From assembly GCA_014860565.1 (NCBI GenBank), contig JACZJN010000060.1, forward strand, positions 1-64,000: 64,000 nt of DNA, read 5' to 3'. Source of the DNA: Bacteroidota bacterium. Lineage in GTDB: Bacteria > Bacteroidota > Ignavibacteria > SZUA-365. Shown piece by piece: positions 16,255 through 24,958 of this stretch; the first letter of the stretch is position 1, and each line of letters starts with the position of its first letter. Made by a program: the position numbers and the translations under genes. Under the pieces are notes generated by a model that was given only the letters and a program-made list of their open reading frames with translations, ran no database searches and was not told where the DNA came from.

Positions 16255-18594
16255 TTACTTGGACAATAGCATCCGGCGTGTGACCGATACATCGCCGGCG
16301 CGGAGCGTGTAGAGATACAACCCGCTTGGCACGACCGCCCCCGCGTCGTCGTTCCCCGTCCATTCGATCGCATGGGATCCCGCGGAAAGGACCCCGTCGA
16401 CAAGTGTCGCGATATGACGCCCGAGCAGATCGTGGACCCGCAGGGAAATGCGACTCTCCGCCGGCAGGGAGAAACGAATCGTCGTCGATGGGTTGAACGG
16501 GTTGGGATAATTCTGCTCGAGGATCGGGGAAGCGGGAGCCGCCGCCGCATTGTTCGACTTTGAAAACGCCGGCACGGCGGTGACGGTCACACTGTTCCAC
16601 GAAGCGTCCACAGCCGTCGCGGTCAGCGTCGCCGTTGCAGCCTTCACCTTCTGCAGATCGCCGTTGCTGTTGAAATCGAAGTCGAATTTGTCGTAATTCG
16701 CCAGTTGTTGAAATTCGAAAACATCGCCGTCGGCGACAGGGATGCCCCCCGCGGCGACAATCTCTGCCCAGAACTGGGCGGGATTCGGAGCCTGCACGGA
16801 AACGCGGTTCTTCGCGGGATCGAATTTCACACGAATATCTGAATCAATGCTGAACGACAGCTGCGGATTACGCAGTGACGGAATATTTATCACTGCCGTG
16901 AGTGCAGGTACAGGATCGCAGCCGTCCTCCGCCGAAACGTCAACACGGAAATCGCCCTTGCTCGCGTTGATGCGGTTGACCATTGTCAATGCGGCGGACA
17001 CCGTCGGCGGGGTTGTGTTCCGTATCGAGAACAGGGTGACCGTCCCGCTGACCTCGCTTGCGCATGCCAGCAAATTCTGCCCGTTGGGGCTCTCCGCCGC
17101 AGGGATGAAAATCAGACCTTCCGGTCCGAGATCTCCAATCGCGTTGACCGTGCCCGCGCCCGGGGTCTGCGTGAAATCACGGTTGTTGATGTACTGCTGG
17201 AACACCGGCGTGGCGGGATTGCTGATGTCGTATACCATGATGCCGCCGACACGCTCGAGACCGACGAACGCATAGGTGCTGCCGCAGATCGTCGCGAGCG
17301 TCAGCGCCTCGGGTTCGGGACCCTTATTGTCGCTGCGACTGTCGAAATCGCTGTCGGTGTTGCTCGCATTGAAATACGCGGGATACGCCGCGGCGGTGAT
17401 TTCCTCGAAGTCGTCACCGCTGTCCCAGATGAGTGTACCGTCCGCGGCGCGGATCGAGAAGCTGCGCCCGCCGAAGGAGTACAATGCATCGAGATCGCCG
17501 TCGCCGTCGGTATCACCCGAGGCACGCGTGATGTTGAGCCGGCCCAGTCTTGCATTATTGCGCAGGCTGGCGAGATTGGGGAAGCCGGCATCCACGGTGG
17601 CGTCCTTCATGCGCACTTCCTCGGCGAAACCCGCGTAATCCCGCGCGTCACCTTCATTGGCCATGACGACATAGGTTTGTCCGCCGAGCACGACGGAGGC
17701 GACTGCGTCTGGCTGATACATGCCCCGGACCGGCCAGGTCGCGATGTTGATTGCATTGTCCTTGTCGCTGGCGTCGAGCCCGTTGCCGGCAACACTGTGG
17801 TCCTTCGTCCCGAGGGGGACAATATCCGTTACCGTGGCGTTCGCGATGTCGATGATCGCCAGGGCGTTGTTTTCCTGCAGACTCACCCACGCCGTGTTGC
17901 CCTGGGTGGTGATGTACTCCGGCTCCAGGTCCTGGGCCACGCTCGCCCCGGGTCCGTAAATCCGCACGCCTGACGCCCGCAGGGTGTTTATCTGTGCGTT
18001 GTATCCGGAGAATCCGGCGGTCGCCACGGTGGCGTTCGTCACACCCGCCGTCAGATCGATGACGCTGACAGAGCCTTCCGGATCGATGGTATACGCATCG
18101 TTGGGTTCGCCTTCGTTCGCGACCAGGATGCGCTGTTCGTCCGCGGTGAACGTGAGCATGTCGGGCAGGGCGCCGACGGTCACATGGTGGAGGTAGTTCC
18201 CGGATGCGTCGAAGAAGTAGACCCGTCCGGGGTCGGTTTTCGGGTTGGCCTGCGCGGCGACGGCAACGATGCCGTTTTTCACGGCCACGCTGTTCGCGCC
18301 GCCGAATGCCGGCCAGAGGGCTGCGATGTCGATGTTCGCGACGAACGTCGGGGTGGCGGGATTGATGACGGAAATGATGTCCATCACCGGTGCATCCCCG
18401 CGCACGATGAACAGCCGTTGCGTGACGGGATCATGCGCGACGATCTCGGCGGACGATGCGTCGTACACGCCGGTTTTGTATTCTCCCAATTTCGAAAGCT
18501 GTATGGATTGTCCCTGCATCGATCCGCTGATGGTGAGTATCAGCGCAAACAGGAAAAGCGGTGTCCGTGATGCGCGTGGGAAGAGCATATGCAT
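16255..18594 (-). CDS. Choice-of-anchor I family T9SS protein (beta-propeller, phytase/esterase-like)
   Basis: 779 residues. The ATG at 18594 has GGAGAG five bases upstream; the signal peptide runs to SMQGQS. The family pattern is clear: ASSAEIVAHDPVTQRLFIV near residue 45, ANEGEPNDAYTIDPEGSVSV near 160, and MANEGDARDY near 310. This is the choice-of-anchor I / alkaline-phosphatase-associated propeller family found with T9SS, LPXTG or PEP-CTERM anchors in different phyla. A second module near 560-690 contains repeated phrases about prior values (FSIDSDIRVKFDPAKN). The C-terminus is a T9SS domain (EQNYPNPFNPSTTIRFSLPA). It is likely surface-exposed; its substrate is unknown. Confidence 0.88.
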   Translation of the reverse strand: MHMLFPRASRTPLFLFALILTISGSMQGQSIQLSKLGEYKTGVYDASSAEIVAHDPVTQRLFIVRGDAPVMDIISVINPATPTFVANIDIAALWPAFGGANSVAVKNGIVAVAAQANPKTDPGRVYFFDASGNYLHHVTVGALPDMLTFTADEQRILVANEGEPNDAYTIDPEGSVSVIDLTAGVTNATVATAGFSGYNAQINTLRASGVRIYGPGASVAQDLEPEYITTQGNTAWVSLQENNALAIIDIANATVTDIVPLGTKDHSVAGNGLDASDKDNAINIATWPVRGMYQPDAVASVVLGGQTYVVMANEGDARDYAGFAEEVRMKDATVDAGFPNLASLRNNARLGRLNITRASGDTDGDGDLDALYSFGGRSFSIRAADGTLIWDSGDDFEEITAAAYPAYFNASNTDSDFDSRSDNKGPEPEALTLATICGSTYAFVGLERVGGIMVYDISNPATPVFQQYINNRDFTQTPGAGTVNAIGDLGPEGLIFIPAAESPNGQNLLACASEVSGTVTLFSIRNTTPPTVSAALTMVNRINASKGDFRVDVSAEDGCDPVPALTAVINIPSLRNPQLSFSIDSDIRVKFDPAKNRVSVQAPNPAQFWAEIVAAGGIPVADGDVFEFQQLANYDKFDFDFNSNGDLQKVKAATATLTATAVDASWNSVTVTAVPAFSKSNNAAAAPASPILEQNYPNPFNPSTTIRFSLPAESRISLRVHDLLGRHIATLVDGVLSAGSHAIEWTGNDDAGAVVPSGLYLYTLRAGDVSVTRRMLLSK

Positions 18595-18719
18595 GCGTTC
18601 TCTCCGAATGGTGATTATGGGAAATGATTTCCAATAATCGGAACGCAAGGTTAGCGCCGTATTTGCTGATCGTGAGAAAACTGCTTCGACAATGAACGCC
18701 GACGGAATTCGTGCTGCCT

Positions 18720-19184
18720 TCAGCTGTCCCCCCGCTGCACCGGCAGCTTGAACACCAGTTTACATACGGGTTCACCCGGAGTGTCCCGCGGCAGTTTGGG
18801 CATGTGTGCGTCGTCGGGGAAAAACATGACGAAGGCGCCGGGTGGCATGTCGATGGGAGACACCTCCCCGGTGAGAAGTTGATAGTCCTTCTCCTCGACG
18901 TACGCACCTGCTGCATCACACCGTGCACGGGCGCATACGCCGATTCGCTCATGTCCGGAAAGCGTCACGTGAATGTCGATGTACTTGCGATGACATTCGA
19001 TGACGCGTTCGTCGTCCGGTGCGGTTCGATATTCCGCGACGATGCAGGTCACGTCGTTCCCCAGATCGATCGAATCCAGAGGAAGCGCGGAAATGTCCGT
19101 CTCCGCGAGAAAGCGGATAATATCATCTAATGCGGTATGCATGCGCGAATAAAGGCCCAGGTTTTCGATGCGGTCGTAGATCAT
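18720..19184 (-). CDS. YhcH/YjgK/YiaL family protein (DUF386)
   Basis: 154 residues. The ATG at 19184 is chosen because GGAG lies seven bases upstream and the family starts MIYDRIENLGLY. Family landmarks: CHRKYIDIHVTLSGHERIG near residue 65 with metal-ligand-type His and Glu/Asp residues, and PPGAFVMFFPDDAHMPKL near 115. Members are cupin-like sugar-handling proteins, some linked to sialic acid or hexuronate use (anomerase-like), and are usually cytoplasmic. The length matches the family. It diverges from the BNR-repeat gene at 19355, sharing a 170-bp intergenic space. No sugar operon surrounds it, so the substrate cannot be inferred. Confidence 0.88.
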   Translation of the reverse strand: MIYDRIENLGLYSRMHTALDDIIRFLAETDISALPLDSIDLGNDVTCIVAEYRTAPDDERVIECHRKYIDIHVTLSGHERIGVCARARCDAAGAYVEEKDYQLLTGEVSPIDMPPGAFVMFFPDDAHMPKLPRDTPGEPVCKLVFKLPVQRGDS

Positions 19185-19354
19185 TTCAGGACTCCATGCC
19201 GATGACGGGAAGCGAAGAACGGCGGTTGCGAAATGCCTCGTCCACAACATACGCATGCATTGTGAGTTCTCGATGAGAAGCAATAGTGATCCGTGCGCTT
19301 CACTTTCCCATTCTGTATCTTGCGGGCAGCCGCACTCAACTCACCAGGTATGAC

Positions 19355-21829
19355 ATGACATCACGCTGGAACTGCCGCATCGCCTTCCTGTTCTTCCTTG
19401 CGACCTGCTGCCTGACCCCGCTCGCCGCGCAGCAGCAGCCGGGGGACGGCACGACCGTGCAACCCGTCGAGGGGTCGAACGACATCATCGAACGTGAATT
19501 GTGGTTTACCCGTCAGCGTGTGGCGGAAGGCGAGGAAGCGCCGGGACGAATACGCATGGAAGCATGGGGACAGCTGCGCGCGATGAATGTATACCGGCCG
19601 AATGTCCTGGACAAGACCGGGAAGAGGACCACGGCATCGTGGGTGAACCTCGGCCCACGGAACAGGGGCGGACGCGTCACGGGCATCGCCATCCATCCCA
19701 CGAATCCGGACATCATCTACCTGACCGCGGCGAACGGCGGCATCTGGAAATCCGTCGACGGCGGCACGACACTCGTTCCGATCGCCGACGACCTTCCCAC
19801 GCTTTCGATGGGCGCCATCGCCATCGATCCCTCCAATCCGGATAACGTCTGGGCCGGTTCGGGAGAGGCGAATGTGTGGACCTATTCCTATCCCGGACTC
19901 GGCGTATTCAAATCCACCGATGCGGGCGCGAGCTGGTCGCCGACGGCATGGTTCGCCAGCACGCGCACGTCCGTGATACGGGTGCATCCGGCGGACGGCA
20001 ATACCGTCCTCGCCGCGACGCTGAAGGGATTGATGCGCACGACGGATGCCGGCGGCAGCTGGCAGTCCGTTCTCGCGGGTGAGGTCTACGACCTGATGAT
20101 GCATCCGGACGACGCGGCGACCTGGTACGCGGCGGTGCGGTCGAAAGGAATATATAGAAGCACAGACACCGGCGACACCTGGGAATACCTGTCGCAAAGC
20201 TGGGTGGACGCACTCGGGTTGGATCTGAACCAGGTCGGCCGCCTGGCGTTCGACTGCTGCAAGGCGCATCCCGAAGTGATGTATGCGACGCTTGTGAAGG
20301 TGAGCGGCAACAATCTGTACCGGATGCTGAAAACCACCGACGGCGGCGCGACCTGGGACAGCATTCCCGCGCCGCCGTACAACGTGTTCAACGGACAGGG
20401 TTTCTATAACTGCGATCTGGCGGTGGATCCGGTCGATCCGGACCGCGCGTTGCTGGGCGGCATCCTCATCTATCAGACACTCGACGGCGGACGGACATGG
20501 ACCTACCGCAGTCCCTCCCACGCCGATCAACATGCGCTGGAATTCGCGCCCTCCGACCCGCGGATTTTCTACACCGGCCACGACGGCGGCTTCAATCGCA
20601 GTACCGACGGCGGATCGACCTTCGACGGGAAAACGCATATCATGCCGATCACCCAGTATTACGACATCGACGTCGCGTATACGAATCCCGACATCATTCT
20701 CGGCGGCACACAGGACAACGGTTCACACCTGCGTTCCACGCCGAGCGAGGATTGGCTGAAAGTGACCGGGTCCGACGGCGCCGTATGCAATATCGACTAC
20801 GAGAATCCCGGCATTCTCTATACGGAGATGCAGAACGGCCAGAACCACTGGCGCTCGATCGACAGCGGGAAAACCTGGGTCAGCGTCAAATCGGGCATTC
20901 AGGAAACGGGTCCCTGGATCACGCCGGTGGTCATGCATCCGCGCGATCCGGCCACGCTGCTGACCGCGACCACCATTCATCTGTACAAGACCACCAACCG
21001 CGGCGATGAATGGATTCCGATGGCCGATCCCAACCCGGCCAATCGCGCCATTCAGAAAATCGCCATCTCACCCGCCGATCCCTCGCACATGGCCGTGGGC
21101 TACAGGAATACCGGGGGGATCGCGACGACCACGGACGGAGGCGCGACCTGGACCCTCGCCGCGAATGTCTTCACGTCCACCGTCACGGACATCGAATACC
21201 ACGCCGCCGATCCCGACCGCATCTACGTCACGTTTTCCGGATATTCAGGCAAGAATATCGTCATGACGACCGACGGTGGCGGCGCATGGGAAATTCTCAA
21301 CGGAAACCTGCCTGCCACGCCCGTCAACACCATCGCGCTGGATCCGTCCAATGACTCCGTGCTCTGGATCGGCACCGACCTGAAAGTGTTCGTCACGAGC
21401 AACATGGGGCGGACCTGGGATGTGCTCGGCGACGGAATGCCCATCGTCAGCGTGCAGGAACTGGTTTACCATGCGCCTTCGGGACGCCTCTTCGCAGCCA
21501 CGCACGGCCGGGGAATTTACGAACTCGCCGCCGCCACCCCGGTGGAGAGCAGCGGCACACCTCCGGATGCGATGCAGCTCGACCAGAGCTACCCGAATCC
21601 CGGCACGACGCTGACCACCATTCGCTACACGCTTCCGATGTCGGGCGACGTCCGCCTCACGATTACCGACGCGCAGGGCAAACGCGTCGCCCTGCTCGCC
21701 GAACGCTTTGAAACCGCCGGGACGCATACCGTGCAGTTCGACGTCTCGACGCTCCCGAAAGGCGTGTATTTCTGTCAGCTGTCCATGCAGGGCGAGACGC
21801 TCACACGGAAAATGGTGGTGCTGCGGTAG
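19355..21829 (+). CDS. BNR/sortilin-like beta-propeller T9SS protein
   Basis: 824 residues. The ATG at 19355 starts a good signal peptide (RIAFLFFLATCCLTPLAAQ); an upstream GTG at 19286 would add 23 non-signal residues. The body carries many Asp-box-like repeats: GGIWKSVDGGTT, GVFKSTDAGASW, GLMRTTDAGGSW, GIYRSTDTGDTW, ATTTDGGATW. These are typical of VPS10/sortilin-type ten-bladed propellers and BNR exo-proteins. No sialidase catalytic arginine triad could be identified by eye, so hydrolase activity is not claimed. The C-terminus is a T9SS domain (DQSYPNPGTTLTTIRYTL to LTRKMVVLR) with a slightly changed PNP motif. It is expected to be a surface or released protein. Confidence 0.88.
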   Translation: MTSRWNCRIAFLFFLATCCLTPLAAQQQPGDGTTVQPVEGSNDIIERELWFTRQRVAEGEEAPGRIRMEAWGQLRAMNVYRPNVLDKTGKRTTASWVNLGPRNRGGRVTGIAIHPTNPDIIYLTAANGGIWKSVDGGTTLVPIADDLPTLSMGAIAIDPSNPDNVWAGSGEANVWTYSYPGLGVFKSTDAGASWSPTAWFASTRTSVIRVHPADGNTVLAATLKGLMRTTDAGGSWQSVLAGEVYDLMMHPDDAATWYAAVRSKGIYRSTDTGDTWEYLSQSWVDALGLDLNQVGRLAFDCCKAHPEVMYATLVKVSGNNLYRMLKTTDGGATWDSIPAPPYNVFNGQGFYNCDLAVDPVDPDRALLGGILIYQTLDGGRTWTYRSPSHADQHALEFAPSDPRIFYTGHDGGFNRSTDGGSTFDGKTHIMPITQYYDIDVAYTNPDIILGGTQDNGSHLRSTPSEDWLKVTGSDGAVCNIDYENPGILYTEMQNGQNHWRSIDSGKTWVSVKSGIQETGPWITPVVMHPRDPATLLTATTIHLYKTTNRGDEWIPMADPNPANRAIQKIAISPADPSHMAVGYRNTGGIATTTDGGATWTLAANVFTSTVTDIEYHAADPDRIYVTFSGYSGKNIVMTTDGGGAWEILNGNLPATPVNTIALDPSNDSVLWIGTDLKVFVTSNMGRTWDVLGDGMPIVSVQELVYHAPSGRLFAATHGRGIYELAAATPVESSGTPPDAMQLDQSYPNPGTTLTTIRYTLPMSGDVRLTITDAQGKRVALLAERFETAGTHTVQFDVSTLPKGVYFCQLSMQGETLTRKMVVLR

Positions 21830-21928
21830 AGCATGGGAGAACCGCTCGGTCCGCGTGCGTCGAGAAATACATCATTCACTCTATTGCCGCTGGCGATGCT
21901 CTCCCGTATTGTAGATCATGGAACGAAC

Positions 21929-22333
21929 ATGATAACCGGCAACACACGGGTATACTCCATCGTCGTTGTCGATGGTAGCAGCGAGTACCGCGGCAGTCTC
22001 CTCGAATTGCTTGCATACATACCGGGTATTCGCGTGGTCGCGGCGGGTGCGAACGAGATTGATGCCGTCGCGCTTTGCGCGCTGCATGAACCCGATATTC
22101 TTCTCATCGATTCCGGTATCCCCGCCTACGGCGCACTCTCCAGCACCAGGGCCGTGAAAGCACGTTCACCCGGCATGTGCATCGTACTCATGACATCGGA
22201 TGACGTCCGCGATTTTACAATGCTCCACCGCATGACGCCAGCCGATCGTATCATTTCGAAATCAGATATAAAATCCAGTATTCTCGATATCCTCTCCGAC
22301 CTCGACAGGGATGCAGCCCGGAGCGCGCATTGA
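21929..22333 (+). CDS. Stand-alone CheY-like receiver protein
   Basis: 134 residues. The preferred ATG at 21929 gives MITGNTRVYSIVVVDGSSEY, the first strand of a receiver domain. The phosphoacceptor is Asp61 (DILLIDSG), the Thr/Ser switch lies in VLMTSDD, and Lys111 is in IISKSD. One of the two acidic residues normally following strand one is Gly here (VVVDGS), so Mg2+ binding and phosphorylation may be weak. There is no output domain. It lies just upstream of a NarL-type kinase and regulator on the same strand (about 97 bp gap), so it may be a phosphate sink or decoy in that pathway. Confidence 0.75.
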   Translation: MITGNTRVYSIVVVDGSSEYRGSLLELLAYIPGIRVVAAGANEIDAVALCALHEPDILLIDSGIPAYGALSSTRAVKARSPGMCIVLMTSDDVRDFTMLHRMTPADRIISKSDIKSSILDILSDLDRDAARSAH

Positions 22334-22429
22334 ATTTGTCACTATGTGCGTTTCTTACCGAGCAATTGTCTATTTTCTTTCATCACTTCCCCGAATAACC
22401 GACGAACGTATCCAGGTACCGAGCACCAC

Positions 22430-24052
22430 ATGTCTCGCAGCACTTCGTATCCAGATTCCAGCGCATTACCTGCAGTCGAGGAAGCGCTTTCCGTTCTCAG
22501 GCGCACGGAAAGGTTCGCGCTCGCGCAGCTCTGGTTGTTCACCGAAGACAGCTCGTTCCACTGTGCCGTGAGCGTTCCCGGCGACAGGAAGCAGGATCAC
22601 AATTTCCAGCAATACTGCCGGGGCATCCGGTTGAGTCTGGATGACGCCATTATCACACGCGCATTGAAGGCCGAGGCCGCGATATGGTATGAAGATATCT
22701 CGCGAGTCAGCGCATCCGGCCGCCACGACAGCATTCGTGCAGCGGGCTATCTCGGATATTGCTGCGTTCCGCTGTTCACCGAGAATGCGCCGCTGGCGGT
22801 CGCGGAATTCTTTGATACGGATCCTCGTACGCATGATCCGAAGGCCCTTCTCCGTATCGAGACGCGGCTGTTCGAAGTATTGGGTGATATCGAGCGCTGC
22901 GGCGCACATTTCCGCAGGCTTCGCCGCGATTCGATTCTTTCATCCCGGAAGCGGCGACACCGGTTCCAGGAGGGCGAACTGGGTGTGCTCTTCAGGATTG
23001 CACCCCTGGGAATTGTGATAACGGATGAGGACGATTATATCGTCGAAGCGAACGATCGGTTCAAGGAGCTTTTCGGATTCGTCGATCGCTTCATCGTGGG
23101 AGAATCCTTTCCCACGCTGCTTCGTCCCGACAATCCGTTGACCGAATCGGCTCTCTACAAGGACATCCGGGAGGGGAAACGTCGTAGTGTGCAGATCGAG
23201 AAGCGGTACCGCATGAATGAGCAGGCAATCGATGTGCGCATTCATCTGACGGGAATGACGATCCGATTCGATGAACAGATGGAGTGGTATTGCGTGCGTA
23301 TGATTGAAGATATGTCCGAGGCACGCACGCTTCATGAGATGCTCCTGCAGGCGGAAACACAACGCTCGACGGAACTCCGGCAGTTTGCGATCCGCATCCA
23401 GAACGCGCAGGAGGAGGAGAGGCGCCGTATTGCCTCGGACCTGCACGATGACCTGTGTCAACGCATGAGCGGCATGAAACTCAATATCGAAGTATTTGAA
23501 GATCAAATCCGACAGTACGATGAAGACGCGTTTCATAAACTTCTGTTTCTGAAATCTCAGCTCGAGAGCATGATCGATACCGTACGCCGGATGTCGAGCA
23601 GCCTTCGCCCGAGCGTGCTTGATGATTTCGGGATCGTCGCCGCTCTGCGCGTGATGGCGCGGGAACACATGGAATTACACGGTTTGAACATCAGTGTTCT
23701 TGCCGGAGGGTATCAGAGCACGCCGGCACTCAGCGATTGCGAAACGGCGTTGTATCGAATCGCACAGGAAGCGTTCTCCAACATCGTCCATCACTCCCAC
23801 GCCAGTGAAGCGAGCATCGAGCTCGATTATCGCAATCACCAGGTCATGATGATTATACGGGACAACGGAATCGGCTTCATTCCTTCTGCGATCGCAGTTA
23901 CTGACGGGGACATGCACGGAATGGGGCTCGTCAGCATGCGGGAACGCGCGGAACATCTCAAAGGCCGACTGCGCATCGAGTCCCTTCCCGGTTCAGGGAC
24001 GACGATCACCGTGTTCCTGCCGCATCCCGACCAACCCAGGGATCTGTCATGA
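22430..24052 (+). CDS. NarL-type sensor histidine kinase (GAF, PAS, HisKA_3, HATPase)
   Basis: 540 residues, no membrane segment, so a cytoplasmic sensor. Residues about 10-165 resemble a GAF domain ([33 protein letters not shown]). Residues about 185-310 are a PAS domain ([20 protein letters not shown]). The HisKA_3 dimerisation helix [19 protein letters not shown] gives phosphoacceptor His339. The ATPase has [17 protein letters not shown] (N box), IRDNGIGF (G1) and [16 protein letters not shown] (G2). The start at 22430 is uncertain because there is no clear ribosome site. Its stop overlaps the regulator start by four bases, so the two are a cognate pair. Confidence 0.92.
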   Translation: MSRSTSYPDSSALPAVEEALSVLRRTERFALAQLWLFTEDSSFHCAVSVPGDRKQDHNFQQYCRGIRLSLDDAIITRALKAEAAIWYEDISRVSASGRHDSIRAAGYLGYCCVPLFTENAPLAVAEFFDTDPRTHDPKALLRIETRLFEVLGDIERCGAHFRRLRRDSILSSRKRRHRFQEGELGVLFRIAPLGIVITDEDDYIVEANDRFKELFGFVDRFIVGESFPTLLRPDNPLTESALYKDIREGKRRSVQIEKRYRMNEQAIDVRIHLTGMTIRFDEQMEWYCVRMIEDMSEARTLHEMLLQAETQRSTELRQFAIRIQNAQEEERRRIASDLHDDLCQRMSGMKLNIEVFEDQIRQYDEDAFHKLLFLKSQLESMIDTVRRMSSSLRPSVLDDFGIVAALRVMAREHMELHGLNISVLAGGYQSTPALSDCETALYRIAQEAFSNIVHHSHASEASIELDYRNHQVMMIIRDNGIGFIPSAIAVTDGDMHGMGLVSMRERAEHLKGRLRIESLPGSGTTITVFLPHPDQPRDLS

Positions 24053-24753
24053 AAACGACGGTTCTGATAGCAGACGATCATGAGGTGGTCCGCAGCGGGT
24101 TGAAGCTCGTGCTGGAGAGTTCCGGCGAGTTTGAAATCGTTGCGGAAGCAGTGGACGGCAGCGAAGTTCTCACACTCGTCGAGCAACACCTTCCCGATCT
24201 TGTCATTCTCGATATCAGCATGCCGAAGATCAGTGGCATCGAGGCGACACGCATGCTCCGCTCGAAGTATCCCGAATTAAAGATTCTCGCACTCACGGTA
24301 CACTCCGACGAGGAGTATGTTTACCGAATGCTGAAGGCGGGTGCCAACGGCTACATTCTCAAGACTGCGGGGAAGAAAGAAATATTTCATGCGGCATCGT
24401 CCGTTCTTTCCGGCGCGACCTTTTTCAGTCCTACCGTATCGAACATCGTTATCGGGGGGTTCATCGAGCGGGCATGGGTGGAAAACGGTGCGGCGACCGA
24501 TTCCGATCAGGCCGCGGACGGGGATAGCCCGCTCACCAGGCGAGAAAAGGAGATCCTGTGTCTCATCGCCGAGGGACTGTCAAACAGGGAGATCGGGACC
24601 AAACTCTTCATCAGCGTTCGAACCGTGAACACACACCGCACAAACCTCATGCAGAAACTCGATCTTCACGATACCGCAGGCCTGGTGCGGTATGCCATCC
24701 GCAAGAACCTGATTTCCGCCCACCCTGCCGATCCGGGGACAACGACGGACTAG
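24049..24753 (+). CDS. NarL/FixJ family response regulator
   Basis: 234 residues. The receiver domain (1-125) is complete: acidic pair in IADDHEVV, phosphoacceptor Asp55 in [14 protein letters not shown], and Lys in GYILKTAGK. Residues about 165-230 are a LuxR-type helix-turn-helix ([37 protein letters not shown]). It is coupled to the kinase by an ATGA overlap. It should activate or repress transcription when phosphorylated; its targets may include the next gene, an OmpA-like protein 205 bp downstream, but that is inference. Confidence 0.95.
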   Translation: MKTTVLIADDHEVVRSGLKLVLESSGEFEIVAEAVDGSEVLTLVEQHLPDLVILDISMPKISGIEATRMLRSKYPELKILALTVHSDEEYVYRMLKAGANGYILKTAGKKEIFHAASSVLSGATFFSPTVSNIVIGGFIERAWVENGAATDSDQAADGDSPLTRREKEILCLIAEGLSNREIGTKLFISVRTVNTHRTNLMQKLDLHDTAGLVRYAIRKNLISAHPADPGTTTD

Positions 24754-24754
24754 A

Positions 24755-24808
24755 GTAAACACCGCAGAGTACGACACCTGATTGCAGCGCTGCAAATACG
24801 GTGTTTAC
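24755..24808. repeat. Nested inverted repeat after the response regulator
   Basis: GTAAACACCG (24755-24764) and CGGTGTTTAC (24799-24808) are perfect 10-bp arms. Between them lies a second perfect palindrome, TTGCAGCGCTGCAA (24782-24795). It starts two bases after the regulator stop. There is no T run, so it may be a terminator of unusual shape or an operator/cruciform. Confidence 0.6.
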
Positions 24809-24958
24809 CCGATTGTCACTCCTTCGCTGTCTTGTTAACATGTCTATGCATTCATAAACAGTTTTGACAGTCGTCCACCTTTGGTTGCGCGACATCAGCG
24901 TCATCGCGGCGAGCGTCGCGGTTCGCTCAAATTTCTTACAGCACATTGAGAGGCTCCC

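Noticed and set aside
19355-21829. Naming the BNR-repeat protein a sialidase
   Set aside because: Asp-box repeats alone are shared by many propellers, and the catalytic arginines and Tyr/Glu pair were not found.
22366-22372. A further TTGTCTA upstream of the NarL-type kinase
   Set aside because: A single 7-mer is expected several times by chance in 64 kb; without clustering it is not evidence of CarH control.
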